A DNA stretch of 64,000 bases from Saprospiraceae bacterium (lineage in GTDB: Bacteria > Bacteroidota > Bacteroidia > Chitinophagales > Saprospiraceae): positions 31,116 to 95,115 of the forward strand of contig JANQSS010000068.1 of NCBI GenBank assembly GCA_028279185.1, given 5' to 3'. Position numbers and translations under genes: made by a program. Below the pieces are notes generated by a model that had not been told where the DNA came from, did no database searches, and was given only the letters and a program-made list of their open reading frames with translations. Positions 36,208 to 44,797 of the stretch are shown here, piece after piece (positions within the stretch are counted from its first letter, which is position 1; each line of letters starts with the position of its first letter).

Positions 36208-36737
36208 ACCTCAGCGTTGTTTTAGAATATGCACTCAAGGATGCGCATCGAAATGCCATCATCAATCTCTTTCAACATGCTTTTGAAGGTTATCCGGAGC
36301 ATGCAACGTATTATAATCAAGTTCCGGATTTCAGGGTTTTAGCCTGGCAAAAAAATAACTTGGTCGGACATGCAGGAATTCATCACCGAAACATATCCAT
36401 TGGAAAACAATGTGTATCATCTGTTTTTGGCATAGCCGACTTGTGCGTCGCGCCAGATCATCAAAAAAACAATGTAGGCACTGTCATCTTAGACCATGTT
36501 GCCTCTCTTGCGAATAAATCCAACGTAGACTTTCTCATCCTGACTTCAGGCGAAGACAAATTTTATATGAAAAACGGTTTTTCCATTGTTCACAACCCTT
36601 GCCGGTGGCTGGTCATACATAATCATGAATCCATGGGCGTGTTGCGTCGTCAGCTTCAAAAAGGGTTACTCATTAGATCAACTGGAACCTTGGATTGGCC
36701 AGAGGGAGAAGTGGATTTCATGGGACATATGTTCTAG
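36204..36737 (+). CDS. GNAT family acetyltransferase
   Basis: The 177-residue cytosolic protein has a GNAT fold: SVFGIADLCVAPDHQKNNVGTVILD includes the acetyl-CoA loop pattern (VAPDHQKNNVGT, Q/RxxGxG/A-like but with N instead of G at one position), and DFLILTSGEDKFYMKNGF gives the typical C-terminal FYxxxGF. The start overlaps the end of cdaA by 4 bases, so the two are translationally coupled. The substrate is unknown. Confidence 0.85.
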   Translation: MNLSVVLEYALKDAHRNAIINLFQHAFEGYPEHATYYNQVPDFRVLAWQKNNLVGHAGIHHRNISIGKQCVSSVFGIADLCVAPDHQKNNVGTVILDHVASLANKSNVDFLILTSGEDKFYMKNGFSIVHNPCRWLVIHNHESMGVLRRQLQKGLLIRSTGTLDWPEGEVDFMGHMF

Positions 36738-36769
36738 CTATTCGCGTGAAGAGTTGACCGATTTTCTGT

Positions 36770-36777
36770 TACCTTTG
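36770..36777 (+). promoter_or_regulatory. -7 element for dipeptidase operon
   Basis: TACCTTTG matches TAnnTTTG; predicted start near 36784, 17 bases before the ATG at 36801. A TTG is present upstream but only 13 bases away, shorter than the usual 19-23. Confidence 0.4.
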
Positions 36778-36800
36778 TCGACCTTTTAAAATTTCCTTTC

Positions 36801-38192
36801 ATGAAAAATACTTTGGACTACATTTCCGCCAACAAAGGCCGGTATTTAGAGGAATTGCTGGATCTACTGAAAATTCCTTCTGTGAGCGCAGATCCTGCCT
36901 ACAAAGAATATCTCGTTCAAACGGCCGAATTCGTAAAAGACAAACTAATTGCCGCAGGAGCGGATCGAGCCGAAATTTACCCAACACCGGGCCATCCTAT
37001 TGTTTATGGCGAAAAGTTAATCGATCCAGCGCTTCCCACTGTGATGGTATATGGACATTACGATGTGCAACCCGCCGACCCACTTGACCTATGGGATAGT
37101 CCACCATTTGAACCAGTTATCAAGAAGACTGCATTACATCCCGACGGCGCCATTTTCGCCCGCGGAGCATGTGATGACAAAGGACAATTTTACATGCACG
37201 TGAAGGCCTTTGAGGCCATGCTCGCCAATAATGAGTTGACATGTAATGTAAAGTTTATGATTGAAGGAGAAGAAGAAGTTGGTAGCGACAATCTGGAAGG
37301 ATTTTGCAGGGCGAATAAAGAAATGTTGGCCTGTGACGTTATTTTGATATCTGACACATCCATATTATCAAATGACACGCCCTCGATAACGGTTGGTCTG
37401 CGGGGACTTGCCTACTTAGAAGTAGAGGTTACCGGACCTAATCGTGATCTCCACTCAGGCGTATATGGTGGAGCTGTAGCAAATCCAATAAATGTTCTTT
37501 CGAAAATGATTGCCTCACTGCATGATGAGAATAATCACATAACAATACCGGGGTTCTATGACAAGGTTGAGGAGTTGTCCGAAGCCGACCGATATGCAAT
37601 GAACAAAGCACCCTTTGACAAAAATGCTTACAAAGAAGATTTGGAGATCGCCGCCGTGTACGGCGAAAAAGGATTTACCACACTCGATCGCACATCAATT
37701 CGCCCAACCCTGGACGTAAATGGAATGTGGGGAGGCTACATCGGTGAAGGCGCCAAAACAGTCTTGCCTTCTAAGGCATTTGCAAAGATTAGTATGCGAT
37801 TGGTTCCGCATCAGAATTCGCACGAAATTACATCCTTGTTTGCAGAACACTTCAAACGAATTGCACCAGAAGGAGTGAAAGTAGAAGTCAAACCGCATCA
37901 TGGCGGGGAGCCTGTTGTTGTGCCATCCGATTTGAAGGAATACCAGGCGGCGCACAATGCCATGGCCGAGGCATTTGGAAAAGAACCGATTCCGATGCGA
38001 TCCGGTGGCAGTATTCCGATCGTCGCGCTATTTGAAGAAGTACTTGAAGTCAAATCTATTTTACTTGGATTTGGTCTCGACTCGGATAGCATACACAGTC
38101 CAAATGAACATTATGGGCTATTCAACTATTACAAGGGAATCGAAACGATACCATTATTTTATAAGCATTACGCACAATTAAAAAGTCAGTAA
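36801..38192 (+). CDS. Dipeptidase, M20 metallopeptidase family
   Basis: The 463-residue protein is an M20-type dipeptidase with catalytic metal motifs: VYGHYDVQPADP, ARGACDDKGQFYMH, IEGEEEVGSDNL and VILISDTS. The dimerisation domain (about 200-350) sits between the catalytic halves, and VPHQNSHEI plus the final HSPNEHYGL carry the last metal ligand. Cytosolic peptide catabolism is the likely role. The FKBP gene follows after 3 bases. Confidence 0.93.
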   Translation: MKNTLDYISANKGRYLEELLDLLKIPSVSADPAYKEYLVQTAEFVKDKLIAAGADRAEIYPTPGHPIVYGEKLIDPALPTVMVYGHYDVQPADPLDLWDSPPFEPVIKKTALHPDGAIFARGACDDKGQFYMHVKAFEAMLANNELTCNVKFMIEGEEEVGSDNLEGFCRANKEMLACDVILISDTSILSNDTPSITVGLRGLAYLEVEVTGPNRDLHSGVYGGAVANPINVLSKMIASLHDENNHITIPGFYDKVEELSEADRYAMNKAPFDKNAYKEDLEIAAVYGEKGFTTLDRTSIRPTLDVNGMWGGYIGEGAKTVLPSKAFAKISMRLVPHQNSHEITSLFAEHFKRIAPEGVKVEVKPHHGGEPVVVPSDLKEYQAAHNAMAEAFGKEPIPMRSGGSIPIVALFEEVLEVKSILLGFGLDSDSIHSPNEHYGLFNYYKGIETIPLFYKHYAQLKSQ

Positions 38193-38195
38193 AAC

Positions 38196-38849
38196 ATGAA
38201 ATTTCTTTCTTCAGTTATATTATTTATTTTTTCAATCTACTCAATACAAACAATGGCTCAAGTTTCAGACAGTCTTAGTTATAGCCTCGGAATTCTAATT
38301 GGTGAAAATCTCAAATCGCAAGGCTTTACAGATTTAAAGTATTCGGAAATCAGCACCGCAATCGAGGATGCATTTAATGGCAATGGTAAAATTGATGGAG
38401 AAAAGGCAAATGCCATAGTTAGTGGTATCGCGGCAAAACGTGCAGAAAAAATGCACGCGGGCAATAAAGAGGCGGGAGCTGCATTTCTTGCCGAAAATGC
38501 TAAGCGTGACGGTGTAATAAGTCTACCAAGTGGTGTTCAGTATGAAATTTTAGTTGAGGGTAGCGGTGAAAAACCGACACCTTCATCTAAGGTCACTACG
38601 CATTACCACGGCATGCTGATTGACGGAACAGTATTCGATTCATCGGTTGAACGAGGCGAGCCAGCAACGTTTCCGGTAAATGGTGTGATCCAAGGATGGC
38701 AAGAAATTTTACCAATGATGCCCACTGGTTCGAAATGGAAAGTATTTATTCCATACGATAAAGCTTATGGCGAGCGCGCAGCCGGACCGAAAATCGGACC
38801 TTATTCCACATTAGTATTCGAAATCGAGTTAATTAGCATAGGCGGATAA
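38196..38849 (+). CDS. FKBP-type peptidyl-prolyl cis-trans isomerase
   Basis: The 217-residue protein has a signal peptide (1-21, ending TMAQ), an N-terminal helical dimerisation domain (about 25-105, YSLGILIGENLKSQGFTDLKY-like, as in FkpA and Mip) and a C-terminal FKBP domain (about 110-216) with VTTHYHGMLIDGTVFDSS, GVIQGWQEILPMMPTGSKW and FIPYDKAYGER. It is a periplasmic folding catalyst. It follows the dipeptidase directly (3 bases) and precedes trmD by 53 bases. Confidence 0.93.
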   Translation: MKFLSSVILFIFSIYSIQTMAQVSDSLSYSLGILIGENLKSQGFTDLKYSEISTAIEDAFNGNGKIDGEKANAIVSGIAAKRAEKMHAGNKEAGAAFLAENAKRDGVISLPSGVQYEILVEGSGEKPTPSSKVTTHYHGMLIDGTVFDSSVERGEPATFPVNGVIQGWQEILPMMPTGSKWKVFIPYDKAYGERAAGPKIGPYSTLVFEIELISIGG

Positions 38850-38902
38850 TCCTTATTTAATTAGTAGCATATGTTGCATTACCTTAATTAATTCTCAAAC
38901 CG

Positions 38903-39583
38903 ATGCGTGTTGATATAATTACTGTAGTGCCCGAATTGCTAAAGGGACCATTTGATCATTCCATATTAAAACGAGCACAAGAAAAAGGGCTGTTTGAAAT
39001 CTATGTGCATGACTTAAAAAAATTCGGTATTGGGAAGTTTAATCAAATTGATGACTATCAATACGGTGGTGGTGCAGGAATGGTGCTAAGGGTTGAACCC
39101 CTCTTTCAAGCTATTACAACCTTACAACAACATAGGGATTATGACGACATCATTTTCATGACACCGGACGCCCCTGTGTTGACACAGAGTGAAGCAAATA
39201 AGATATCGCTATATGAAAATGTTATGATCGTTTGCGGCCATTACAAAGGCATTGATCAACGCATCAGGGACCATCTTATTACAAAAGAATTGTCAATTGG
39301 AGATTATGTTTTGTCCGGCGGTGAGTTAGCCGCTGCTGTACTCGTTGATGCAATAGGCCGTTTAATTCCTGGAGTCCTCAATGATGGCTCTTCTGCATTA
39401 ACTGATAGTTTCCAGGATGGAGTGCTCAGCGGACCGGTCTATACACGACCGGCAATATTTAATGATTGGGCTGTCCCTGACGTATTGGTGTCTGGTCATG
39501 AAAAAAAGATCAGTGACTGGCGTCATGAACAAAGCCTCATTCGCACACAAAATATTCGTCCAGATCTATTAGAAAATGAATAA
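38903..39583 (+). CDS. trmD: tRNA (guanine-N1-)-methyltransferase TrmD
   Basis: It methylates G37 of tRNAs reading CNN codons, preventing frameshifts. The 226-residue protein is a knotted SPOUT methyltransferase: FDHSILKRAQEKGL, DDYQYGGGAGMVLRVEP, VCGHYKGIDQRI and LSIGDYVLSGGELAA (SAM knot). The length is normal. It stops at 39583, and the WYL-domain gene begins at the next base. The usual rpsP-rimM-trmD-rplS neighbourhood is absent. Confidence 0.96.
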   Translation: MRVDIITVVPELLKGPFDHSILKRAQEKGLFEIYVHDLKKFGIGKFNQIDDYQYGGGAGMVLRVEPLFQAITTLQQHRDYDDIIFMTPDAPVLTQSEANKISLYENVMIVCGHYKGIDQRIRDHLITKELSIGDYVLSGGELAAAVLVDAIGRLIPGVLNDGSSALTDSFQDGVLSGPVYTRPAIFNDWAVPDVLVSGHEKKISDWRHEQSLIRTQNIRPDLLENE

Positions 39584-40261
39584 ATGGTTTTATCCCATCT
39601 AGCACAATTAACCGAAATAATAAAATTGTTAGGCTCGGTTCAGAACGTGTCAGTGGACTACATTGCCAATCGACTCGAATTGGATCCGAATACGGCTGTT
39701 GTACTTCTTCAAGAACTCATCGAACTGAGTTTAGTTTTGAAGCTCTCTGATAACAGGGGCTTTCAACTCGCCAGAAATAAGATGCAGTTACAGCTTCCAT
39801 TTTCAGTAGAAGAAGGAAATGCTGTGCAAAAAGCCTTAGACGTTGTAAAACAGGTTGGTAAAAATGAAATCATTGGCCCATTTGTCAGTGCCATTGAAAA
39901 AATAAATAATTTAAGCCGTCAACCAGAACTTGGGGACGCTTATGTTATTAAATCTGTGTCGGCCTATTCTCCAACCCACTACTTATCAACTATAGAAGAA
40001 GCCATTGCAACTAATCAAGTCTTACATATTACTTATCAAACGGGGTATAGCAATGAAGTCAATGAACGTGATATTGAAGTGCAAGCCGTTTATCAAACAA
40101 AAGAGAATTGTGTGGTTATCGCCTGGTGTCGGTTACGAGATGATATTCGAGAATTTCAAATCGATCGTATACTTTCCATGTCAAAAACGACTAAGACTTT
40201 TTCTTCCAGAGGGTTTGATTTGATGAAATATTTTTATGATCAACTAAATCTGGAAGGCTAA
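39584..40261 (+). CDS. HTH-WYL domain transcriptional regulator
   Basis: The 225-residue protein has an N-terminal winged-helix-like part (about 1-60, VSVDYIANRLELDPNTAVV) and a WYL-type domain (about 140-205, VLHITYQTGYSN, CVVIAWCRLRDDIREFQIDRI, with the final arginine and isoleucine pattern of WYL proteins). It lacks the extended C-terminal WCX segment. The ATG follows the trmD stop directly (39581-39583 TAA, 39584 ATG). What ligand it senses is not visible. Confidence 0.8.
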   Translation: MVLSHLAQLTEIIKLLGSVQNVSVDYIANRLELDPNTAVVLLQELIELSLVLKLSDNRGFQLARNKMQLQLPFSVEEGNAVQKALDVVKQVGKNEIIGPFVSAIEKINNLSRQPELGDAYVIKSVSAYSPTHYLSTIEEAIATNQVLHITYQTGYSNEVNERDIEVQAVYQTKENCVVIAWCRLRDDIREFQIDRILSMSKTTKTFSSRGFDLMKYFYDQLNLEG

Positions 40262-40437
40262 TCATGAGTGGTTTTCAGCACACTTTAATTATTACACAGC
40301 GACTAGATGCTTTGACAATGTTTACGTGACGCTATAAAAATTCTGGCAAAAGAAAATAGGCGATTCTTCAATTTCCACTATTAATGAATCCGTATAAGAT
40401 CCAATAAAGGATACACATATCAAATATTAATACCAGG

Positions 40438-42225
40438 TTAATCGATCGCTCGGCATTGCCATTTCATCCAACCGGCCTCATGTTCTGACAAATGCGGGGA
40501 GAGATTTTTTTCTACTTTTCGATGATACGAATTCAACCAAGCGACTTCATCATTTGTCATCAACGACCTGTCAATAAAGTTTAGATCAAACGGGTAAAGT
40601 GTAATTGATTCATGACGTAAAAAATCGGTGTGATCTCCTGCAGATACGCAGATGACTAAATTTTCTAATCGGATACCATGTGATCCAACGAGATAATAAC
40701 CCGGCTCATTGGAAGAGTACATGCCCGTTTTATGCACGGTTTTACCGCGTTCGGTGAGCTTATTTGCAAAGCCTTGAGGTGGCTCATGAACGTTCATAAA
40801 AAATCCAACTCCATGACCTGTTCCATGACCAAAATCAAGGTTATTTCGCCATAAAAATTGACGCGCTAATGCATCTAATTGAATACCATTTGTTCCGGGA
40901 GGGAAGTGAGTTTTGGCAAGTGCAATGTGACCTTTTAGCACAAGCGTATAGTGTCTGCGTTGTTCCGCCGTAACACCTGGAAAAGCAAAAGTCCGTGTAA
41001 TATCAGTCGTCCCATCAACATATTGACCTCCAGAGTCTACCAAGAGAACCCCTTCGTACTTTATCATGCTGCAATTGTCTTTTGAAGCCTTGTAGTGCAT
41101 GAGTGCGCCATTGGCCTGATATCCAACGATAGGATTAAAACTCTCGCCAAAATATCCAGCCTGTTGTGATCTATATTCGGCCAGCTTTAATCCAAAGTCA
41201 TACTCACTGATCGAATGTCCGGACTTTAAGTAGTGTTCGAGCCAGTAAAACGCTTTTGCCAACGCCACGCCATCTTTTACCATGGCTTGCTTCAAGTGAC
41301 GAATTTCGACATCATTTTTTATAGCTTTTAAATGTTTTGTCGGACTATCAACTTGAACGATTTTATCCGCTTTCAATCGATTAAATACGACTGCATTTGT
41401 AACAGATTTATCGATTGCTACAATTTTTCCTTTGGATATTTTTTTAAGGCGTTTACCCAGCTTCGAATAATGCACAACCTCAATATTTTCTTTTCCAAGT
41501 TTGATCAATAGAGGTGTTTTTATTTTATTAGTGTCGACAAAAAGAATGGACTTTTTTCGTTCGACCCACAAGTACGCATAAAAAACAGGATTGTAAAGCA
41601 CATCGCTACCACGTAAATTTAATAGCCAGCCTATTTCATCGAGCGCGGTAATCAGCGTTGCGTCTGCTTTGACTCCCTTAAGTTGTTTCCGTAGAGACTT
41701 CAGTTTATCGCCTCTCGATTTTCCGGCAAATTCCAGTTCGTGCTCAAATATTCTATCCGAAACCATTGCGGGCCTGTCCGTCCATATTGCTCCTATAAGA
41801 TCAGTTGTGACCTTAAATTTCAACTTTGCGTTGGCAAATTCTTTTTTATATACATCCACCTGTTTTTGCATTGTTGTCAATCCAGCAGCACCGACTTGCC
41901 CACCCTTCTTCAGCTCCGATTTTAGCCATGAGGAAATGCTCACAGCACGTGGGACACCCATTTTTTGGAAGTCCATGGTACTTCCTTTTAATTCTTGTTC
42001 TGCCTGTTGAAAGTATCTAGCATCCGTCCATAGAGCTGCTTTTTTATCCGTGACTACAACTGTGCCAGCTGATCCTGTGAAACCCGAAATGTAAGTCCGC
42101 TGTGACCAGTGCGCAGCAGGGTACTCACTCATATGAGGTCCGTTAGTTGGTATGATGTAAGCATTAATTTTTTGCTTTTTCATCTGTAGGCGCAGCGCAG
42201 CCAACTTCTCCTTGATACTCTTCAT
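40438..42225 (-). CDS. pepP: Xaa-Pro aminopeptidase (aminopeptidase P)
   Basis: The 595-residue protein is a long-form (two creatinase-type N-terminal domains) M24B aminopeptidase P. Early motifs are PTNGPHMSEYPAAHW and TGSAGTVVVTDKKAALWTDARYF. The metal-binding catalytic domain (about 320-590) has LLVDSGGQYVDGTTDITRTF (Asp ligands), GHGTGHGVGFFMNVHEPPQ (His), SSNEPGYYL (Glu) and GIRLENLVI (Glu). Cytosolic peptide turnover at proline. It is divergent from rpoN with 215 bases between them and convergent with the WYL gene. Confidence 0.94.
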   Translation of the reverse strand: MKSIKEKLAALRLQMKKQKINAYIIPTNGPHMSEYPAAHWSQRTYISGFTGSAGTVVVTDKKAALWTDARYFQQAEQELKGSTMDFQKMGVPRAVSISSWLKSELKKGGQVGAAGLTTMQKQVDVYKKEFANAKLKFKVTTDLIGAIWTDRPAMVSDRIFEHELEFAGKSRGDKLKSLRKQLKGVKADATLITALDEIGWLLNLRGSDVLYNPVFYAYLWVERKKSILFVDTNKIKTPLLIKLGKENIEVVHYSKLGKRLKKISKGKIVAIDKSVTNAVVFNRLKADKIVQVDSPTKHLKAIKNDVEIRHLKQAMVKDGVALAKAFYWLEHYLKSGHSISEYDFGLKLAEYRSQQAGYFGESFNPIVGYQANGALMHYKASKDNCSMIKYEGVLLVDSGGQYVDGTTDITRTFAFPGVTAEQRRHYTLVLKGHIALAKTHFPPGTNGIQLDALARQFLWRNNLDFGHGTGHGVGFFMNVHEPPQGFANKLTERGKTVHKTGMYSSNEPGYYLVGSHGIRLENLVICVSAGDHTDFLRHESITLYPFDLNFIDRSLMTNDEVAWLNSYHRKVEKNLSPHLSEHEAGWMKWQCRAID

Positions 42226-42281
42226 TTTACGTATTGCTTTTTTATACTATTAACTGATTTATAGCGAAATACAAATTACAC

Positions 42282-42289
42282 TAATTTTG
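42282..42289 (+). promoter_or_regulatory. Candidate -7 element for rpoN
   Basis: TAATTTTG matches TAnnTTTG and would give a leader of about 145 bases before the ATG at 42441. No -33 TTG at 19-23 bases upstream. Confidence 0.3.
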
Positions 42290-42440
42290 AATATTAGTTT
42301 GAAAGTCGCTATTTTGTGCTTAAATTTAGAGAAAGCGACTGATACTTTAAATGCCTAGATGGACAATATCTTTTAAAAAGTAGATCGGAGTAAACTCTTA
42401 ATGGAAGACGGTTGTTTTTCAACAGAAGACTTACAAACAA

Positions 42441-43928
42441 ATGCTGCAACAAAAACTCAATCAGAAAATGCTTCAAAAGCTGTCTCCTCAGCAGATACAG
42501 CTGATGAAGCTATTTCAGATTCCAACAGCACTGTTTGAACAAAGGATTAAGGAAGAACTAGAGTCGAATCCTGCTCTTGATGAAGGTGCTGAAAATGAGA
42601 CGCCGGACCAAGAACAAGAGAACGAGGAAGTATTGGAGTCAGAAGAAGAAATTTTTGACGAGCCTAGCCTGGACAATTACATGGATGAGTATGTTGAAGA
42701 CGATCCGATCAGTTACAACCAAGCGTCAAAATCCTCAGTTGAAGATGAACGTAGGGAGTTCATAGTTTCCGTAAAAGGCACATTTCACGATGTACTATTG
42801 AGGCAATTTGCTTTACTTCAGATCCAAGATGAACTTAAACTTGCTATCGGTAAACAAATTATTGGCAGCATTGATGAAGACGGGTACTTGCGGCGAGACA
42901 TTGAATCCATTATTGATGATTTACTATTTACGCAAAATATTGTTGCTTCTGAGGGTGAAATCGAAGAAGTATTGTATTTGATTCAGCAGCTCGACCCACC
43001 TGGGGTCGGTAGTCGAAATCTTCAGGAGAATTTACTCCTTCAGCTTAAGCGCAAACTATCTGATCAACAAAATCCTGATGATGCCATGCTCATGGCATTA
43101 AAAATAATTAAAGATTACTTTAAACATTTCTCCAAAAAACATTACGAAAAATTGCTTGAGGCACTTCAGACCGATGAAAAATCATTGAGAGAAGCGCTCG
43201 ATGTCATCTTACTTTTGAATCCCAAGCCTGCAAGTGGTTCCGACTTTCAAACCTCGGACAATTCAAATCACTACGTAATTCCAGATTTTATTATTGAAAA
43301 TAAGGAAGGTGAATTATTCTTGAGCCTAAATAGTAAAAATGCCCCCGATGTGCATGTTTCCAAACGTTATTCGACAATATTAGAAGACTATAGAGGTCGA
43401 ATCAAACATCGCAAACCTACTAGTGAAGAAAAAAATACAATAAATTTTATCAAGCAAAAAATCGATACGGCCAAATGGTTTATCGATGCCATTCGTCAAC
43501 GCCAACATACATTGTACAATACAATGTATGCTATTTTACAATTGCAACGTGATTATTTTTTGTCAGGTGATCCGCTGAAGTTAAAACCTATGATCTTAAA
43601 GGACGTGTCTGATCTGACCAATTTAGATATATCCACTGTTTCTCGAGTTGTTAATAATAAATATGTGCAGACCGAGTTTGGTACGAAGCGTCTGAAAGAA
43701 TTTTTCTCTGAAGCATTAGTTATGCCAGATGGCTCCGAAGTATCTTCGCTCGAAGTCAAAAACGCACTACTAGATATTATAAAAAACGAAGACAAGTCTG
43801 ACCCCCATTCGGATGAGCAATTGCGAGAACACCTAGCTGCCCTAGGTTATCAGATCGCAAGACGTACCGTAACGAAATATCGAGAAAGCCTGAACAAACC
43901 AGTGGCTAGGCTTCGCCGGGAACTCTAG
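42441..43928 (+). CDS. rpoN: RNA polymerase sigma-54 factor
   Basis: It directs RNA polymerase to -24/-12 promoters and needs an enhancer-binding ATPase. The 495-residue protein has the Gln-rich activator-interaction region I at the N-terminus (MLQQKLNQKMLQKLSPQQI), an acidic linker (about 45-95), the core-binding domain (about 100-290), and the C-terminal DNA-binding part with SRVVNNKYVQTEFGTKRLKEF (HTH region, quoted here in part) and the RpoN box ARRTVTKYRE at about 476-485. No enhancer-binding protein is encoded in this window. Confidence 0.96.
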   Translation: MLQQKLNQKMLQKLSPQQIQLMKLFQIPTALFEQRIKEELESNPALDEGAENETPDQEQENEEVLESEEEIFDEPSLDNYMDEYVEDDPISYNQASKSSVEDERREFIVSVKGTFHDVLLRQFALLQIQDELKLAIGKQIIGSIDEDGYLRRDIESIIDDLLFTQNIVASEGEIEEVLYLIQQLDPPGVGSRNLQENLLLQLKRKLSDQQNPDDAMLMALKIIKDYFKHFSKKHYEKLLEALQTDEKSLREALDVILLLNPKPASGSDFQTSDNSNHYVIPDFIIENKEGELFLSLNSKNAPDVHVSKRYSTILEDYRGRIKHRKPTSEEKNTINFIKQKIDTAKWFIDAIRQRQHTLYNTMYAILQLQRDYFLSGDPLKLKPMILKDVSDLTNLDISTVSRVVNNKYVQTEFGTKRLKEFFSEALVMPDGSEVSSLEVKNALLDIIKNEDKSDPHSDEQLREHLAALGYQIARRTVTKYRESLNKPVARLRREL

Positions 43929-44072
43929 ACTTGCCAATATATACACTACTCGCTATGGCTTGATTTTCGAATCAAAAACTTCTCCTGAAGTGTTACTATA
44001 AAATTAACACAATGAGGATTATGAACAACTTGAACTGATTCCTGTTTGTGTAGAAATCAACAATTCATATTC

Positions 44073-44717
44073 ATGCTAAGGTATTTCATTTTTATCAGTA
44101 GTTTTTTGGTCATTTCAGCCTGCGCATCTAGTCAGGAGAACAATGCTTCTAAATCCGAAAATGATTCCTTTAACGGCTTGGAACGAGCCTATTTTGCAAG
44201 TGGCTGTTTTTGGTGTGTGGAGGAAATTTTCGAATCGGTCATAGGAGTGGCAGAAGTAATTTCTGGATATGCGGGGGGTGCGGCTTCGACGGCAAACTAT
44301 TCAAAAGTTTCTGCCGGTGTGACAAGGCATGCTGAAGCGGTAGAGGTTATTTATGATGCTGATAAAATAACATATGAACAACTATTAGACGTTTTTTTTG
44401 GTTCTCATGACCCGACGACATTAAATCAACAGGGACCAGACAAAGGTGCGCAATATCGCTCGGCTATATTTTATACTACTGAAACAGAGCAAAAACTTGC
44501 CTCCATGTTTATCGAAAACCTTACAAACCAAAAGAAATTTAATGGATCAATAACTACCGAAGTTTCTGCACTTGACAACTTTTATCCTGCAGAAGATTAT
44601 CATCAGGACTATGTGCAACGCAATCCCAACAATGGTTACGTGCGAAATGTATCCCTGCCAAGGTTTCAACGATTTAAATTGCAATACAAACATTTACTAA
44701 AGGAAAGTACACACTAA
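44073..44717 (+). CDS. msrA: Peptide methionine-S-sulfoxide reductase MsrA, lipoprotein form
   Basis: It reduces the S form of methionine sulfoxide in proteins. With ATG at 44073 the 214-residue protein opens with MLRYFIFISSFLVISAC, a lipoprotein signal with lipobox Cys17. The catalytic GCFWCVEE motif has Cys45 as nucleophile and Cys48 as a nearby second cysteine. DPTTLNQQGPDKGAQYRSAI and FYPAEDYHQDY are further family motifs. A TTG start at 44046 would hide the signal, so I reject it. It is therefore predicted to repair envelope proteins. The stop codon starts the hairpin at 44716. Confidence 0.94.
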   Translation: MLRYFIFISSFLVISACASSQENNASKSENDSFNGLERAYFASGCFWCVEEIFESVIGVAEVISGYAGGAASTANYSKVSAGVTRHAEAVEVIYDADKITYEQLLDVFFGSHDPTTLNQQGPDKGAQYRSAIFYTTETEQKLASMFIENLTNQKKFNGSITTEVSALDNFYPAEDYHQDYVQRNPNNGYVRNVSLPRFQRFKLQYKHLLKESTH

Positions 44718-44787
44718 TTAAGTACATAAAAATAAAAAGCACTATGCGATATATTGTATAGCACTTTTTATTTTTATGTACTTAATT
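44716..44787. terminator. Bidirectional hairpin terminator between msrA and the CotH gene
   Basis: A 72-base near-perfect palindrome: arms of 25 bases pair without mismatch (AATTAAGTACATAAAAATAAAAAG from 44716 and its complement ending at 44787), then two mismatches and a further short stem. Each arm contributes an A-run before and T-run after the stem, so it can terminate transcription from both convergent genes. It begins inside the msrA stop codon. Confidence 0.8.
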
Positions 44788-44797
44788 GGCGTCTCCT

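Noticed and set aside
44046..44072. TTG start for msrA
   Set aside because: The ATG at 44073 gives a proper lipoprotein signal.
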